The notes under the pieces were generated by a model. It searched no databases. It was not told the origin of the DNA and worked only from the letters and a program-made list of their open reading frames with translations. A DNA stretch of 64,000 bases from Novosphingobium sp. JCM 18896 (GTDB taxonomy: Bacteria > Pseudomonadota > Alphaproteobacteria > Sphingomonadales > Sphingomonadaceae): the NCBI RefSeq assembly GCF_025938095.1, contig NZ_JAPCZF010000005.1, positions 310,001 through 374,000 of the forward strand. The letters run 5' to 3'. The stretch's first letter is position 1. Each line of letters opens with the position of its first letter. Both the position numbers and the translations under genes were made by a program. Positions 16,372 through 25,400 of this stretch are shown here, one piece after another.

Positions 16372-18299
16372 TGTCGGACATCGAAACCAAGAGCAACGAT
16401 CCGGTCTACGTCACCGAAACCCTCATCGCCGAGGATATCGACGCCTATCTCGAACAGCATCAGCACAAGACGATGCTGCGGTTCATCACCTGCGGCTCGG
16501 TCGACGACGGCAAGTCGACGCTGATCGGCCGTCTGCTCTATGACTCGAAGATGATCTTCGAGGATCAGCTCGACGCGCTGACCGCAGATTCCAAGAAGGT
16601 CGGTACCCAGGGCGCCGAGATCGACTTCGCGCTGCTGGTCGACGGCCTCGCCGCCGAGCGTGAGCAGGGCATCACGATCGACGTGGCCTATCGCTTCTTC
16701 AACACCGAGAAGCGCAAGTTCATCGTCGCCGACTGCCCGGGCCACGAGCAGTACACGCGCAACATGGTGACCGGCGCCTCGACCGCCGACCTCGCCGTGA
16801 TCCTGATCGACGCACGCAAGGGCGTGCTCGTCCAGACGCGCCGCCACTCGTACCTGTGCCACCTGATCGGCATCAAGAACCTGGTGCTCGCGGTCAACAA
16901 GATGGACCTGGTCGACTACAGCCAGGAAGTCTTCGACAAGATCGTCGCCGACTATGCCGAATTCGCCAAGTCGATCGGCATCGAGAGCTTCACGGCCATG
17001 CCGATCTCGGGCTTCAAGGGTGACAACATCACCGGCCCGTCGGACAACACGCCCTGGTACAAGGGACCGAACCTGATCGAGCATCTCGAGACGGTCGAAG
17101 TGCTGAGCTCGGTCGACGTCGACAAGCCGTTCCGCCTGCCCGTGCAGTGGGTCAACCGTCCGAACCTCGACTTCCGCGGTTTCTCGGGCCTGATCTCGAC
17201 CGGCTCGGTGAAGCCCGGCGATGCGATCCGCGTGCTGCCCTCAGGCAAGACCTCGACGGTCACCCGCGTCGTCACGCTCGACGGCGATCTCGACGAGGCG
17301 GTCGCGGGCCAGTCGGTCACGGTCTGCTTCGCCGACGAGATCGACTGCTCGCGCGGCGACGTCATCGCCACGGCGGACAATCCGCCCGAGGCGGCCGACC
17401 AGTTCGAGTCCACCATCGTCTGGCTCAACGACGAGCCGCTCCACGTCGGCCGCGCCTATTGGCTGAAGCTCGGCACCCAGACCGTCTCGGTCACGGTGCG
17501 TGAGCCCAAGTACACGGTCAACGTCAACACGATGGAGCAGATGGCGGCCAAGACGCTCGAGCTCAACGCCATCGGCGTGGCCGAACTGTCGACCGACAAG
17601 CCGCTCGTGTTCGAGGCCTATGCCGACAACCGCACGCTCGGCGGGTTCATCCTGATCGACAAGATCACGAATGCCACCGTCGCCGCGGGCATGATCAACT
17701 TCTCGCTGCGCCGTGCCCAGAACGTGCACTGGCAGGCGGTCGACATCAGCCGCGATGCCCATGCCGGCCTCAAGAACCAGAAGCCGGCCGTGCTGTGGTT
17801 CACCGGCCTCTCGGGTTCGGGCAAGTCGACGATCGCCAATCTCGTCGAGAAGAAGCTGCACCGGATGAACCGGCACACCTTCCTGCTCGACGGCGACAAC
17901 GTGCGCCACGGCCTGAACAAGGACCTGGGCTTCACCGAGGCCGATCGCATCGAGAACATCCGCCGCGTCGGCGAGGTGGCGAAGCTGATGACCGATGCCG
18001 GTCTGATCGTCATCACCGCCTTCATCTCGCCGTTCAAGGCCGAGCGCGAGATGGTGCGGGCGATGCTGCCCGAGGGCGAGTTCCTCGAAGTGTTCATCGA
18101 CACGCCGCTGAGCGTGGCTGAAGAGCGCGACGTCAAGGGCCTCTATAAGAAGGCGCGTGCCGGCGATCTCAAGAACTTCACCGGTATTGATAGCCCCTAC
18201 GAGGCACCGGCGAAGCCCGAGATCCGCATCGACACGACCAAGGTCACGCCCGACGAGGCGGCGAACCTGATCGTCGACGCGCTGCTCGGCGACGCCTGA
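16371..18299 (+). CDS. cysNC: Bifunctional sulfate adenylyltransferase subunit 1 / APS kinase
   Basis: A 642-residue fusion. The N-terminal GTPase (CysN) has GSVDDGKST at 42-50, DCPGHEQY near 121 and NKMD near 175, followed by beta-barrel domains. The C-terminal domain (about 470-642) is APS kinase with P-loop GLSGSGKST and the LDGDNVRHGLN and FISPF motifs. Together they turn sulfate into PAPS. CysN-CysC fusion is common in proteobacteria. Its start overlaps the cysD stop by one base. No PAPS reductase gene is seen nearby. Confidence 0.97.
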   Translation: MSDIETKSNDPVYVTETLIAEDIDAYLEQHQHKTMLRFITCGSVDDGKSTLIGRLLYDSKMIFEDQLDALTADSKKVGTQGAEIDFALLVDGLAAEREQGITIDVAYRFFNTEKRKFIVADCPGHEQYTRNMVTGASTADLAVILIDARKGVLVQTRRHSYLCHLIGIKNLVLAVNKMDLVDYSQEVFDKIVADYAEFAKSIGIESFTAMPISGFKGDNITGPSDNTPWYKGPNLIEHLETVEVLSSVDVDKPFRLPVQWVNRPNLDFRGFSGLISTGSVKPGDAIRVLPSGKTSTVTRVVTLDGDLDEAVAGQSVTVCFADEIDCSRGDVIATADNPPEAADQFESTIVWLNDEPLHVGRAYWLKLGTQTVSVTVREPKYTVNVNTMEQMAAKTLELNAIGVAELSTDKPLVFEAYADNRTLGGFILIDKITNATVAAGMINFSLRRAQNVHWQAVDISRDAHAGLKNQKPAVLWFTGLSGSGKSTIANLVEKKLHRMNRHTFLLDGDNVRHGLNKDLGFTEADRIENIRRVGEVAKLMTDAGLIVITAFISPFKAEREMVRAMLPEGEFLEVFIDTPLSVAEERDVKGLYKKARAGDLKNFTGIDSPYEAPAKPEIRIDTTKVTPDEAANLIVDALLGDA

Positions 18300-18306
18300 C
18301 AATACA

Positions 18307-18335
18307 CCGCTGCCCCGGCCGGTCCGGGGCAGCGG
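18307..18335 (+). terminator. GC-rich hairpin between cysNC and cysQ
   Basis: A perfect 12-base stem (18307-18318 with 18324-18335) and five-base loop fills most of the 54-base gap. There is no T run after it, so it is more likely an attenuating or RNA-protecting structure that sets the cysNC:cysQ ratio than a full terminator. Confidence 0.5.
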
Positions 18336-18353
18336 GATTGGGAGAACAAGACA

Positions 18354-19091
18354 ATGTCGATGAATGACGCCGAACTCGCGGCCCACCTTGCCGAGGTCTC
18401 GGGCCAGATTCTGCTGCAGGTGCGTGCCTCGGGCATGCTGTCGCTGAAGGCGCTGGGCAAGGCGGGCGACGCCACGGCCAACCAGTTCCTCGTTCACGCG
18501 CTGCGCGAGCAGCGGCCCGACGACGGCCTGCTGTCGGAGGAAGAGAAGGACAATCCGGTGCGGCTCGAAAAGAGCCGCGTGTGGATCGTCGATCCGGTCG
18601 ACGGCACACGCGAATACGGCGAGGCGCGCACCGACTGGGCGGTCCACGTCGGTCTCGCGATCGACGGCGTGGCGACGATCGGTGCCGTGGCCTTGCCGGG
18701 TCTCGGCGTGGTGCTGCGCACCGACGCGCCGACCACTGTTCCCGCCGCGCCCGAGAAGCTGCGTATGGTCGTCAGCCGTACGCGTCCGGCCAAAGAGGCG
18801 ACCGACGTCGCCGAGAGGATCGGCGCGGAACTGGTGCCGATGGGTTCGGCCGGGGCCAAGGCCATGTCGATCATCCGCGGCGAGGCCGACATCTATCTGC
18901 ATTCGGGCGGCCAGTACGAATGGGACAGCTGCGCCCCCGCCGCGGTGGCGCTCGCGCATGGCCTCCACGTCTCGCGTATCGACGGCAGTCCGCTCGTATA
19001 CAATCAGGCCGACGTCTACATGCCGGACCTACTGATTTGCCGCAAGGAACACGCCGATCGTATCCTTGGTGAGATCGCGCAACTGGCCTGA
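18354..19091 (+). CDS. cysQ: 3'(2'),5'-bisphosphate nucleotidase
   Basis: Inositol-monophosphatase-fold enzyme of 245 residues that hydrolyses PAP, the by-product of sulfotransferases, or PAPS. Metal-binding motifs are E62-E63, DPVDGT at 80-85 and the later YEWDSCAPAA. Placement after cysD-cysNC fits control of PAP/PAPS levels. A GGGAG-like ribosome site lies upstream of the ATG. The presence of CysQ rather than a PAPS reductase in this set suits a sulfonation role. Confidence 0.93.
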   Translation: MSMNDAELAAHLAEVSGQILLQVRASGMLSLKALGKAGDATANQFLVHALREQRPDDGLLSEEEKDNPVRLEKSRVWIVDPVDGTREYGEARTDWAVHVGLAIDGVATIGAVALPGLGVVLRTDAPTTVPAAPEKLRMVVSRTRPAKEATDVAERIGAELVPMGSAGAKAMSIIRGEADIYLHSGGQYEWDSCAPAAVALAHGLHVSRIDGSPLVYNQADVYMPDLLICRKEHADRILGEIAQLA

Positions 19092-19102
19092 CCGCGACGC
19101 TT

Positions 19103-19128
19103 CCCGACCAAGAGCGATCTTGGTCGGG
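19103..19128 (+). terminator. Hairpin after cysQ
   Basis: An 11-base perfect stem (19103-19113 with 19118-19128, loop GCGA) begins 11 bases after the cysQ stop. No clear T tract follows, but position and strength suggest the end of the cys transcript. Confidence 0.55.
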
Positions 19129-19169
19129 CTTGCGCGACTATGGCGGATTTGTCACACCTTAAAAAAAGG

Positions 19170-19200
19170 CGAGAACATCTCGTTTTGCCCTGTTGGCAAA
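19170..19200. promoter_or_regulatory. Two palindromes upstream of first TonB receptor
   Basis: CGAGAACATCTCG (19170-19182) is a perfect palindrome with a three-base centre, and TTTGCC-N5-GGCAAA (19184-19200) follows directly. Versions occur elsewhere: GAGAATGTCTCGTTT before the IclR gene (40994) and ATTGCC-N4-GGCAAA before the third TonB receptor (38910). They lie 124 bases or more upstream of the receptor start and look like regulator binding sites. Confidence 0.5.
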
Positions 19201-19323
19201 CGAACAGTTCATCTCTTTAATCATTCTCGATCGATGTGATCATTGGGGCAACCGCCGATCTCGCGCAAAGCGAGAGGGTGGGGGCATGAGACTGGTCTGA
19301 CCAGTTCGAGGGGAGGATTGAAG

Positions 19324-21729
19324 ATGAAGGGCATTCGTGCGTTCGCCTTGGCTGGCGTCAGCTTCCTGAGCGTTGCGGCACCGGCTTTCGCGCAAGATCA
19401 GGTGGCCAAGGACTCCGACGAGGTCGGTCTCAGCGGCAACGAGATCGTCGTTTCGGCCCGCCGCCGCGAGGAATCGCTGCAGGACGTGCCGCTGGTCGTC
19501 AACGCGGTCACCGCGGACACGCTCGACAAGCTCAACATCCGTGAATTCAAGGACGTTGCGACCTTGGTTCCGGGCCTCCAGCTCGGCCAAAGCCAGAACG
19601 GTATCGGCGCCCAGGCGACCCTGCGCGGTGTCGCCTATGACGTGAACGCCAGCGGCAACAACGGCACGATCGAATTCTACCTCAACGAAGCGCACATCTC
19701 GGCCGGCCAGTTGTTCATCTCGATGTACGACGTCGGCCAGATCGAAGTCCTGCGCGGTCCTCAGGGCACCTTGCGCGGTCGCGCCTCGCCGTCGGGCTCG
19801 ATCACCGTATCAACACGCAAGCCGGTGCTCGACCAAGCCGGCGGTTATCTCAACGGTTTCGTCAACGACATCCACGGCTGGAACCTCAACGGCGCGATCA
19901 ACGTGCCGATCATCGAGGACAAGCTGGCGATCCGCGTTGCCGGCGTGATGGATCAGAACCAGGAAAACCGGGTTCGCAGCATCAACAACCCGCTCGATCC
20001 GCATCAGGAGACGCAGTCGGGCCGTATCACGGTCCGGGCCGAGCCGTTCGACTTCCTGTCGCTCAACGGCAGCTATACGCGCACCAAGCGCAAGTCGCGC
20101 AGCTTCTACCAGTTCGAATCGGCGAACCTGCGCGATCCTTCGCTGCCCGCCAGCCCGGTGTTGATCCAGGCTGACGATCGCCTCTCGGTCATGCAGTTCC
20201 CGGCGAAATACGAGCAGGACTACGAAATCTGGAACTGGTCTGCCCAACTTCGCCTGGCCGGGCAGAAGCTCGACTACGTCGGCGCCAACAACAAGCAGCA
20301 CTTCATCTCGGGCGGCCCCGCGGACACGGGCAGCTTCTTCAGCGCGGCATTCCCCTTGGCGCTGCGCACCGCTGGCCAGTCGACCGACAGCCGCGGCTCG
20401 GAAACGACGCATGAGTTCCGCCTGTCGAACGAAGAGCGCATCGGCGGGATGTTCGATTACGTGGTCGGCTATTTCTACGACAAGCTCGATTCGCCCACCG
20501 CGCTGATCCAGCAGACCCCTGTCTTCCTGGGCCTGCCGGGACCGACGACGCCGATCACCGTTGTCAACACGCCGATCTCGCGCGGCGGCGGTTCGGTCGA
20601 GAAATCGTTCTTCGGTAACGTCACCGCGCATATCGGGGATCAGCTCGAGATTTCGGGCGGCCTGCGCCACATCAAGTACCACTCGACCGGCTTCCTCACG
20701 ATCGCCGGCACGGCAGTCGCGGCGGCAGCCGAGGATCGCCGGATCAACGCGACGATCTATTCGGCTTCGGCGACCTACCGCGTCACGCCCGACCTGATGA
20801 TCTATGCCTCGACGGGCAGTTCCTGGCGTCCGGGCTCGAGCACCAATCCGACGATCTTTCGCGAGATCGCCAATCCCAGCCCGCTGCTGTCGTCGTACTA
20901 CTTCCCGGCGCCGGAGACCTCGAAGTCCTACGAGATCGGCTTCAAGTCCGAATGGTTGGACAAGCGCTTGCGGTTTAACGTCACCGCCTATCATCAGGAC
21001 TTCAAGAACTACGCCTATTCGTCGCGCAACGTGTTCATCGCGGCCAATCGCGCCAACGGCGCGCCGAACGTGTTCACCGCCGGCCCGGCTATCGCGGTCG
21101 GCGTTCCGGCAAAGGTCGACGGTATCGAGGGCGAGATCGGCTACCGCATCACCGACCGCTTCGATATCGGCGTGACGGCGTCCTACGCGCTCAGCAAGAT
21201 CAAGAACGGTCGCATTCCGTGCAACGACTACTCGCCGCGCGATGGCGTTCCGGACACCTCGGGCGCGGTGCCGACCTATACCGCGATTCAGACCGCCAAC
21301 GGCGGCGAGCAGATCGCGGTCTGCGCGGTCAACTATCGTGCCGGCGTCGCCGCGCCGTTCAGCGCTACGGTGCAGTCGGAATTCTCGCAGCCCGTCGGCT
21401 TCGGCGACGCATATGTCCGCGGCCTGTTCAGCTACCAGGGCGATTCGCAGAACGATCCGGCCAACGCCTTCGACGACATCAAGGCCTATGGTCTGCTCAA
21501 CCTCTATGCGGGCATCCGTTCGGCCGATGGCAGCTGGGACGTCGGCATCTATGGCAAGAACATCACCAATGTCGGACGCGTCCTGACCACCAAGGCCACG
21601 CCGGACACGGTCAGCTATCAGATCGGCGCGACGGGTGCGAACGGTGTGAGCACCTATCGTCAGGTCCAGCTCTACACCAACCCGCGCGAATTCGGCGTCA
21701 ACTTCACCGTGCGCTTCGGTTCGCGCTGA
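19324..21729 (+). CDS. TonB-dependent outer membrane receptor
   Basis: An 801-residue outer membrane receptor. A signal peptide ends at AFAQ (about 23), the TonB box region is NEIVVSARRR, the plug contains the EVLRGPQGTLRGRASPSGSI signature, and the barrel ends in an aromatic strand (FGVNFTVRF). No N-terminal signalling domain is present. The ATG at 19324 is chosen for its GGGGAGG site and because it begins a normal signal peptide. It is followed by a close paralogue at 22037. Sphingomonad receptors of this type import hydrophobic or bulky carbon sources as well as siderophores; the ligand is unknown. Confidence 0.9.
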   Translation: MKGIRAFALAGVSFLSVAAPAFAQDQVAKDSDEVGLSGNEIVVSARRREESLQDVPLVVNAVTADTLDKLNIREFKDVATLVPGLQLGQSQNGIGAQATLRGVAYDVNASGNNGTIEFYLNEAHISAGQLFISMYDVGQIEVLRGPQGTLRGRASPSGSITVSTRKPVLDQAGGYLNGFVNDIHGWNLNGAINVPIIEDKLAIRVAGVMDQNQENRVRSINNPLDPHQETQSGRITVRAEPFDFLSLNGSYTRTKRKSRSFYQFESANLRDPSLPASPVLIQADDRLSVMQFPAKYEQDYEIWNWSAQLRLAGQKLDYVGANNKQHFISGGPADTGSFFSAAFPLALRTAGQSTDSRGSETTHEFRLSNEERIGGMFDYVVGYFYDKLDSPTALIQQTPVFLGLPGPTTPITVVNTPISRGGGSVEKSFFGNVTAHIGDQLEISGGLRHIKYHSTGFLTIAGTAVAAAAEDRRINATIYSASATYRVTPDLMIYASTGSSWRPGSSTNPTIFREIANPSPLLSSYYFPAPETSKSYEIGFKSEWLDKRLRFNVTAYHQDFKNYAYSSRNVFIAANRANGAPNVFTAGPAIAVGVPAKVDGIEGEIGYRITDRFDIGVTASYALSKIKNGRIPCNDYSPRDGVPDTSGAVPTYTAIQTANGGEQIAVCAVNYRAGVAAPFSATVQSEFSQPVGFGDAYVRGLFSYQGDSQNDPANAFDDIKAYGLLNLYAGIRSADGSWDVGIYGKNITNVGRVLTTKATPDTVSYQIGATGANGVSTYRQVQLYTNPREFGVNFTVRFGSR

Positions 21730-21750
21730 GCCTAGCACCGGACTTCAGGG

Positions 21751-21784
21751 GAGGCCGGCGGGAAACCGTCGGCCTCTTTGTTTG
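21751..21784 (+). terminator. Rho-independent terminator of first TonB receptor
   Basis: An 11-base stem (21751-21761 with 21766-21776, loop around GAAA, one G-U pair) followed by TTTGTTT. It lies 21 bases after the stop codon. The second receptor has nearly the same terminator at 24554. Confidence 0.8.
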
Positions 21785-22036
21785 CCAGGCCTTTCCGTTG
21801 TGTCCTTGCCTGTCCGTCCGCGCCTGCGGCCGGCAAATGTTAACCTATTGCTAAAATGTCACAGCCCGACAGAAACTGAGGCGGCCTCATTTTGTAATTG
21901 GCAAATCTCCGCCGCTCACCCTAGTGACCCGCCCTCGCATCAGAGGCGCCGGCTGTGAGGCCGCGCGAGCGGCACGAGCCACTGGGCGATCTAGGATGCG
22001 GTTTTACCAGACCGATCATGCGGAGAGAGGTTACCT
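21785..22036 (+). promoter_or_regulatory. Upstream region of second TonB receptor
   Basis: About 250 bases without a gene. An AT-richer stretch at 21837-21910 includes a small TGAGG-CGG-CCTCA hairpin and a GGCAAA hexamer (21900-21905), which is the right half of the palindrome found intact before the first receptor; the left half is degenerate. GAGAGAGG near 22022 is the ribosome site. No open frame of interest. Confidence 0.4.
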
Positions 22037-24529
22037 ATGAAGAGCATTCGCACATTCGTCTTGGCTGGCGTCAGCCTGCTGAGCCTGGCCGGACCGGCCT
22101 TCGCGCAGGACACTGCGGCAAAGGATACGGACGAGGCGGGCTTCGGCAACGAGGACATCGTCGTCCAGGCGCGCCGCCGTGACGAATCGCAGCAGGAAGT
22201 TCCGCTCGTCGTGAATGCGGTCACGGCAGCGAGCATCGAGAAGCTGAACCTTCGCGAATTCCAGGAAATCCAGACGCTCGTTCCGGGTTTGAACCTGTCG
22301 TCGAGCGCCAACGGCATCGGTGCCCAGGCCTCGCTGCGCGGCGTCGCCTATGACGTGAACGCCAGCGGCAACAACGGCACGATCGAATTCTACCTCAACG
22401 ACGCGCCGCTCGCCGCGGGCATCCTGTTCCAGTCGATGTTCGACGTCGGCCAGATCGAAGTTCTGCGCGGTCCGCAGGGCACGCTGCGCGGTCGCGCTTC
22501 TCCGTCGGGCTCGATCACCGTTACCTCGCACCGTCCCGACCTGAACGAGACCGGCGGCTATCTGACCGGCACGATCAACGACATCGGCACCCGCAACCTC
22601 AACGGCGCGATCAACGTGCCGATCGTCGAGGGCATCCTCGCCCTGCGCGTTGCCGGCGTCTACGAAGAGGGTGACGGCAACCGCGTCACGAGCCTGAATA
22701 GCACGGTCAACCCGTATCAGAAGACCCGCGGTGGCCGCATCTCGCTGCGCGCCGAGCCGGCCGATTTCCTGAGCCTTTCGGCCAGCTACACCACGACGAA
22801 CCGTCAGGTTGCACAGTTCGACCAGGTCGAATCGCTGTCGCAGACCGTTGCCGGTGCTCCGAACGGTCAGGCGCTGATCACCGCTGGCGATCGCAAGTCG
22901 GTGCAGTTCATTCCGCGCCGCTACGAGCAGAACTTCCAGGTCTTCAACTGGCAGGGCCAGGCTCGCTTCGCCGGCCAGAAGCTCGACTACGTCGGTTCGT
23001 ACAGCGATTCGAAGCTCGACAGCCTCGATCCTTCGGACGACGGCGCGTTCTTCGGCGCGACCTATCCGCGTGCGCTGCTCGAGGCCGCGCAGGTGACCAA
23101 CACCCGTTCGAAGCAGACCACGCACGAACTGCGCCTGTCGAATGAAGAGCGCGTTGCCGGCATGTTCGACTACGTCGTCGGCGGCCTCTACAACAAGCTC
23201 GACGCGCCGACTTCGCTGGTCACGCAGACGCCGCTGTTCGCCGGCTTCTTCATCCCGCAGGCCGCGTTCCCGAACTTCGTGCAGACGAGCGGCATCGTTC
23301 CCGGTGCTGGCGTTGCCTTCGCGCAGCTCGTGAACACCCCGGTCACGCGTCCGGCCTTCACCAAGGAGCAGTCGCTGTTCGCCAACGTCACGGCGCACCT
23401 CGGCGAGGCGACCGAGCTTTCGGCCGGCACGCGCTACATCGACTACAAGTCGACGGGCAGCCTGACGGTCGGCGGCGTTGCGGTTCCTGCGGCGACGCAG
23501 AACCTCAAGACCAGCCACTGGATCTACTCGGCTTCGCTCAAGCACAAGTTCACGCCGGACATCATGGCCTATGCGTCGTTCGGCAGCTCGTGGCGTCCGG
23601 GTTCGGCTACCAACCCGATCCAGTTCCGCGATCTGACCAACCCCGGTGCGCTGCTCTCGTCGTTCTACTTCCCGGGTGACGAAACCTCGAACTCGTACGA
23701 GATCGGCGTCAAGTCGACCTGGCTCGACAACCGTCTGCGCCTGAACATCACGGCCTATCGCCAGGACTTCAAGAACTACGCGTTCTCGGCCCAGAACATC
23801 TATGCAGCCGGTACCGACGCCCAGGGCGCGCAGCGCGTGTTCCTCGCGACGCCCGCGCTTGCAGTCGGCGTTCCGGCCAAGGTCGACGGTGTCGAAGGCG
23901 AGATCGATTTCCGCGTCAGCGATCGTTTCAGCATTAGCGGCACGGCGAGCTACGCCCTCAGCAAGATCAAGAACGGCGTCGTTCCCTGCAACAACTACGG
24001 CGGCGGTGTTCCCACCTATGCCCAGATCCTGGCGGCCAACAACGGCCAGCAGATCGCGACCTGCAACGTCAACTATCGTGCCGGCACCTCGGCGCCCTTT
24101 GCGGCGACCGTGCAGTCCGAGTACAACCACCCGGTCGGCGCCAACATGCAGGCCTACATCCGTGGTCTGATGACGTTCCAGGGCAAGTCGCAGAACGATC
24201 CGGCGAATGCTTTCGACGACATCGACAGCTACGCTCAGGTCAACCTGTTCGCCGGCATCCGCGATGCCGACGGCGCCTGGGAGCTGACCGGCTACGTCAA
24301 GAACCTGTTCAACGTCGAACGCGTTCTGAGCCGTACCGCGCAGCCGCTGGGCGTCAGCTACCAGCAGCTGTTCTGCTCGGCCGCCGTGCCGCAGTGCGCC
24401 GGCGTGCTGCCGGCCGGCGTCCCGGCCATCACCTATGGCCAGTCGGGCACCAGCGCTTATCGTGGCATCACGATGACCGCGCCGCGCGAATTCGGCGCCA
24501 CCTTCACGGTGCGCTTCGGCTCGCGCTGA
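22037..24529 (+). CDS. TonB-dependent outer membrane receptor, tandem paralogue
   Basis: An 830-residue receptor closely related to the one at 19324. The signal peptide, plug and C-terminal strand (FGATFTVRFGSR) align throughout, and one plug stretch is almost identical at the DNA level (near 19629 and 22349). The signal peptide ends at AFAQ, and the TonB box region is NEDIVVQARRR. Extra residues lie in barrel loops, including a cysteine-containing insertion near the end (CSAAVPQCAG). Separate promoter region and terminator suggest independent expression. Differences in extracellular loops may give a different ligand. Confidence 0.9.
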   Translation: MKSIRTFVLAGVSLLSLAGPAFAQDTAAKDTDEAGFGNEDIVVQARRRDESQQEVPLVVNAVTAASIEKLNLREFQEIQTLVPGLNLSSSANGIGAQASLRGVAYDVNASGNNGTIEFYLNDAPLAAGILFQSMFDVGQIEVLRGPQGTLRGRASPSGSITVTSHRPDLNETGGYLTGTINDIGTRNLNGAINVPIVEGILALRVAGVYEEGDGNRVTSLNSTVNPYQKTRGGRISLRAEPADFLSLSASYTTTNRQVAQFDQVESLSQTVAGAPNGQALITAGDRKSVQFIPRRYEQNFQVFNWQGQARFAGQKLDYVGSYSDSKLDSLDPSDDGAFFGATYPRALLEAAQVTNTRSKQTTHELRLSNEERVAGMFDYVVGGLYNKLDAPTSLVTQTPLFAGFFIPQAAFPNFVQTSGIVPGAGVAFAQLVNTPVTRPAFTKEQSLFANVTAHLGEATELSAGTRYIDYKSTGSLTVGGVAVPAATQNLKTSHWIYSASLKHKFTPDIMAYASFGSSWRPGSATNPIQFRDLTNPGALLSSFYFPGDETSNSYEIGVKSTWLDNRLRLNITAYRQDFKNYAFSAQNIYAAGTDAQGAQRVFLATPALAVGVPAKVDGVEGEIDFRVSDRFSISGTASYALSKIKNGVVPCNNYGGGVPTYAQILAANNGQQIATCNVNYRAGTSAPFAATVQSEYNHPVGANMQAYIRGLMTFQGKSQNDPANAFDDIDSYAQVNLFAGIRDADGAWELTGYVKNLFNVERVLSRTAQPLGVSYQQLFCSAAVPQCAGVLPAGVPAITYGQSGTSAYRGITMTAPREFGATFTVRFGSR

Positions 24530-24553
24530 GCTCTGCCTCAGGCTTGAAAACGG

Positions 24554-24586
24554 AAGGCCGGCGGGAAACCGCCGGCCTTTTCGTTT
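24554..24586 (+). terminator. Rho-independent terminator of second TonB receptor
   Basis: AAGGCCGGCGG / CCGCCGGCCTT stem with a GAAA loop, followed by TTCGTTT. It is nearly the same as the terminator at 21751, so it was copied with the receptor gene. Confidence 0.8.
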
Positions 24587-24607
24587 GACCCGCCTTTTCG
24601 TTTGACC
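24575..24607 (+). repeat. 16-base tandem duplication at terminator tail
   Basis: GCCTTTTCGTTTGACC occurs twice with a period of 17 bases (24575-24590 and 24592-24607). It duplicates the T-rich tail of the terminator and looks like a replication-slippage product. Confidence 0.7.
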
Positions 24608-24673
24608 AGTAGGCGTGCCGCTAATAGGCGACAGTGCTGTTCATAATGCCGCGCGTAACCAGGGAGGACGAGG

Positions 24674-25330
24674 ATGGAGAGTCGAGCCAAACGGCGCCCC
24701 CGCGATCCCGATGCGACCCGCGAGGTCATCCTCGAAGCCGCGCGCACCTTGCTGGCCAAGGACGGCCCCGAAGGGATCAGCCTGTCCGAGGTCGCCCATC
24801 TCGCCGGGGTCAATCGCGGCACGGCCTACCAGCATTTCGAAACGCGCGAGAAGCTGATCGAGGCGACCGTTGCCTGGGCTTCCGACAAGCTGTTCCGCGC
24901 TGCCTTCGGCGATCCCGAGACGGTCAGCGAGCGCCGCTTCGAGGAAGAGGACATTGCCGCGATGACCGAGCGGCTGACCGCCTTCGCGATGGAGAACCAC
25001 GAGCTCTGCCGCGTCTGGCTGCTCCAGGTCCTCGCTTCGCCCGACCCGGCGCAGGACCCGTTCTGGCGCGAATACTGCGGCTCGCTCGAACGCTGGGCGG
25101 CCAGCGATCTGGCCGTGCCCGGGATCGATGCCGAAGTGCTTTCGGTGATGAATCTCGCCGGGATCTTTCTCTGGCCGATCTGGGCGCGCGCGCATGCCGA
25201 GAACGACGCCGGCCGCGCCGCGCTGGCGCAACGTTTTGCCGACGAGACCTTGCGTCTGTCGATGTATGGCTCCTTGCGGGCCGATGCCTACCCCGGCATA
25301 GCTGAGAGGCTCAGCCGGCGGCGGAAATAG
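24674..25330 (+). CDS. TetR-family transcriptional regulator
   Basis: A 218-residue TetR protein. The N-terminal helix-turn-helix (about 18-64) reads ILEAARTLLAKDGPEGISL, then EVAHLAGVNRGTAYQHF, the standard signature. The C-terminal ligand-binding part is helical and unassigned. A GGGAGGA site precedes the ATG. It is followed 70 bases later by the AcuI-like gene on the same strand, the likeliest target along with the acyl-CoA synthetase. Confidence 0.88.
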   Translation: MESRAKRRPRDPDATREVILEAARTLLAKDGPEGISLSEVAHLAGVNRGTAYQHFETREKLIEATVAWASDKLFRAAFGDPETVSERRFEEEDIAAMTERLTAFAMENHELCRVWLLQVLASPDPAQDPFWREYCGSLERWAASDLAVPGIDAEVLSVMNLAGIFLWPIWARAHAENDAGRAALAQRFADETLRLSMYGSLRADAYPGIAERLSRRRK

Positions 25331-25400
25331 AGACTCGCGCGCCAGCGCTCGACCCCATTCGAATGGTCCTAGAGACCCACCATTGCCCAAGGGAGTTTGT

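Noticed and set aside
22031..24130. Open frame of 699 codons opposite the second TonB receptor
   Set aside because: Antisense shadow. A similar frame occurs opposite the first receptor because the two receptor sequences are related, not because it codes.
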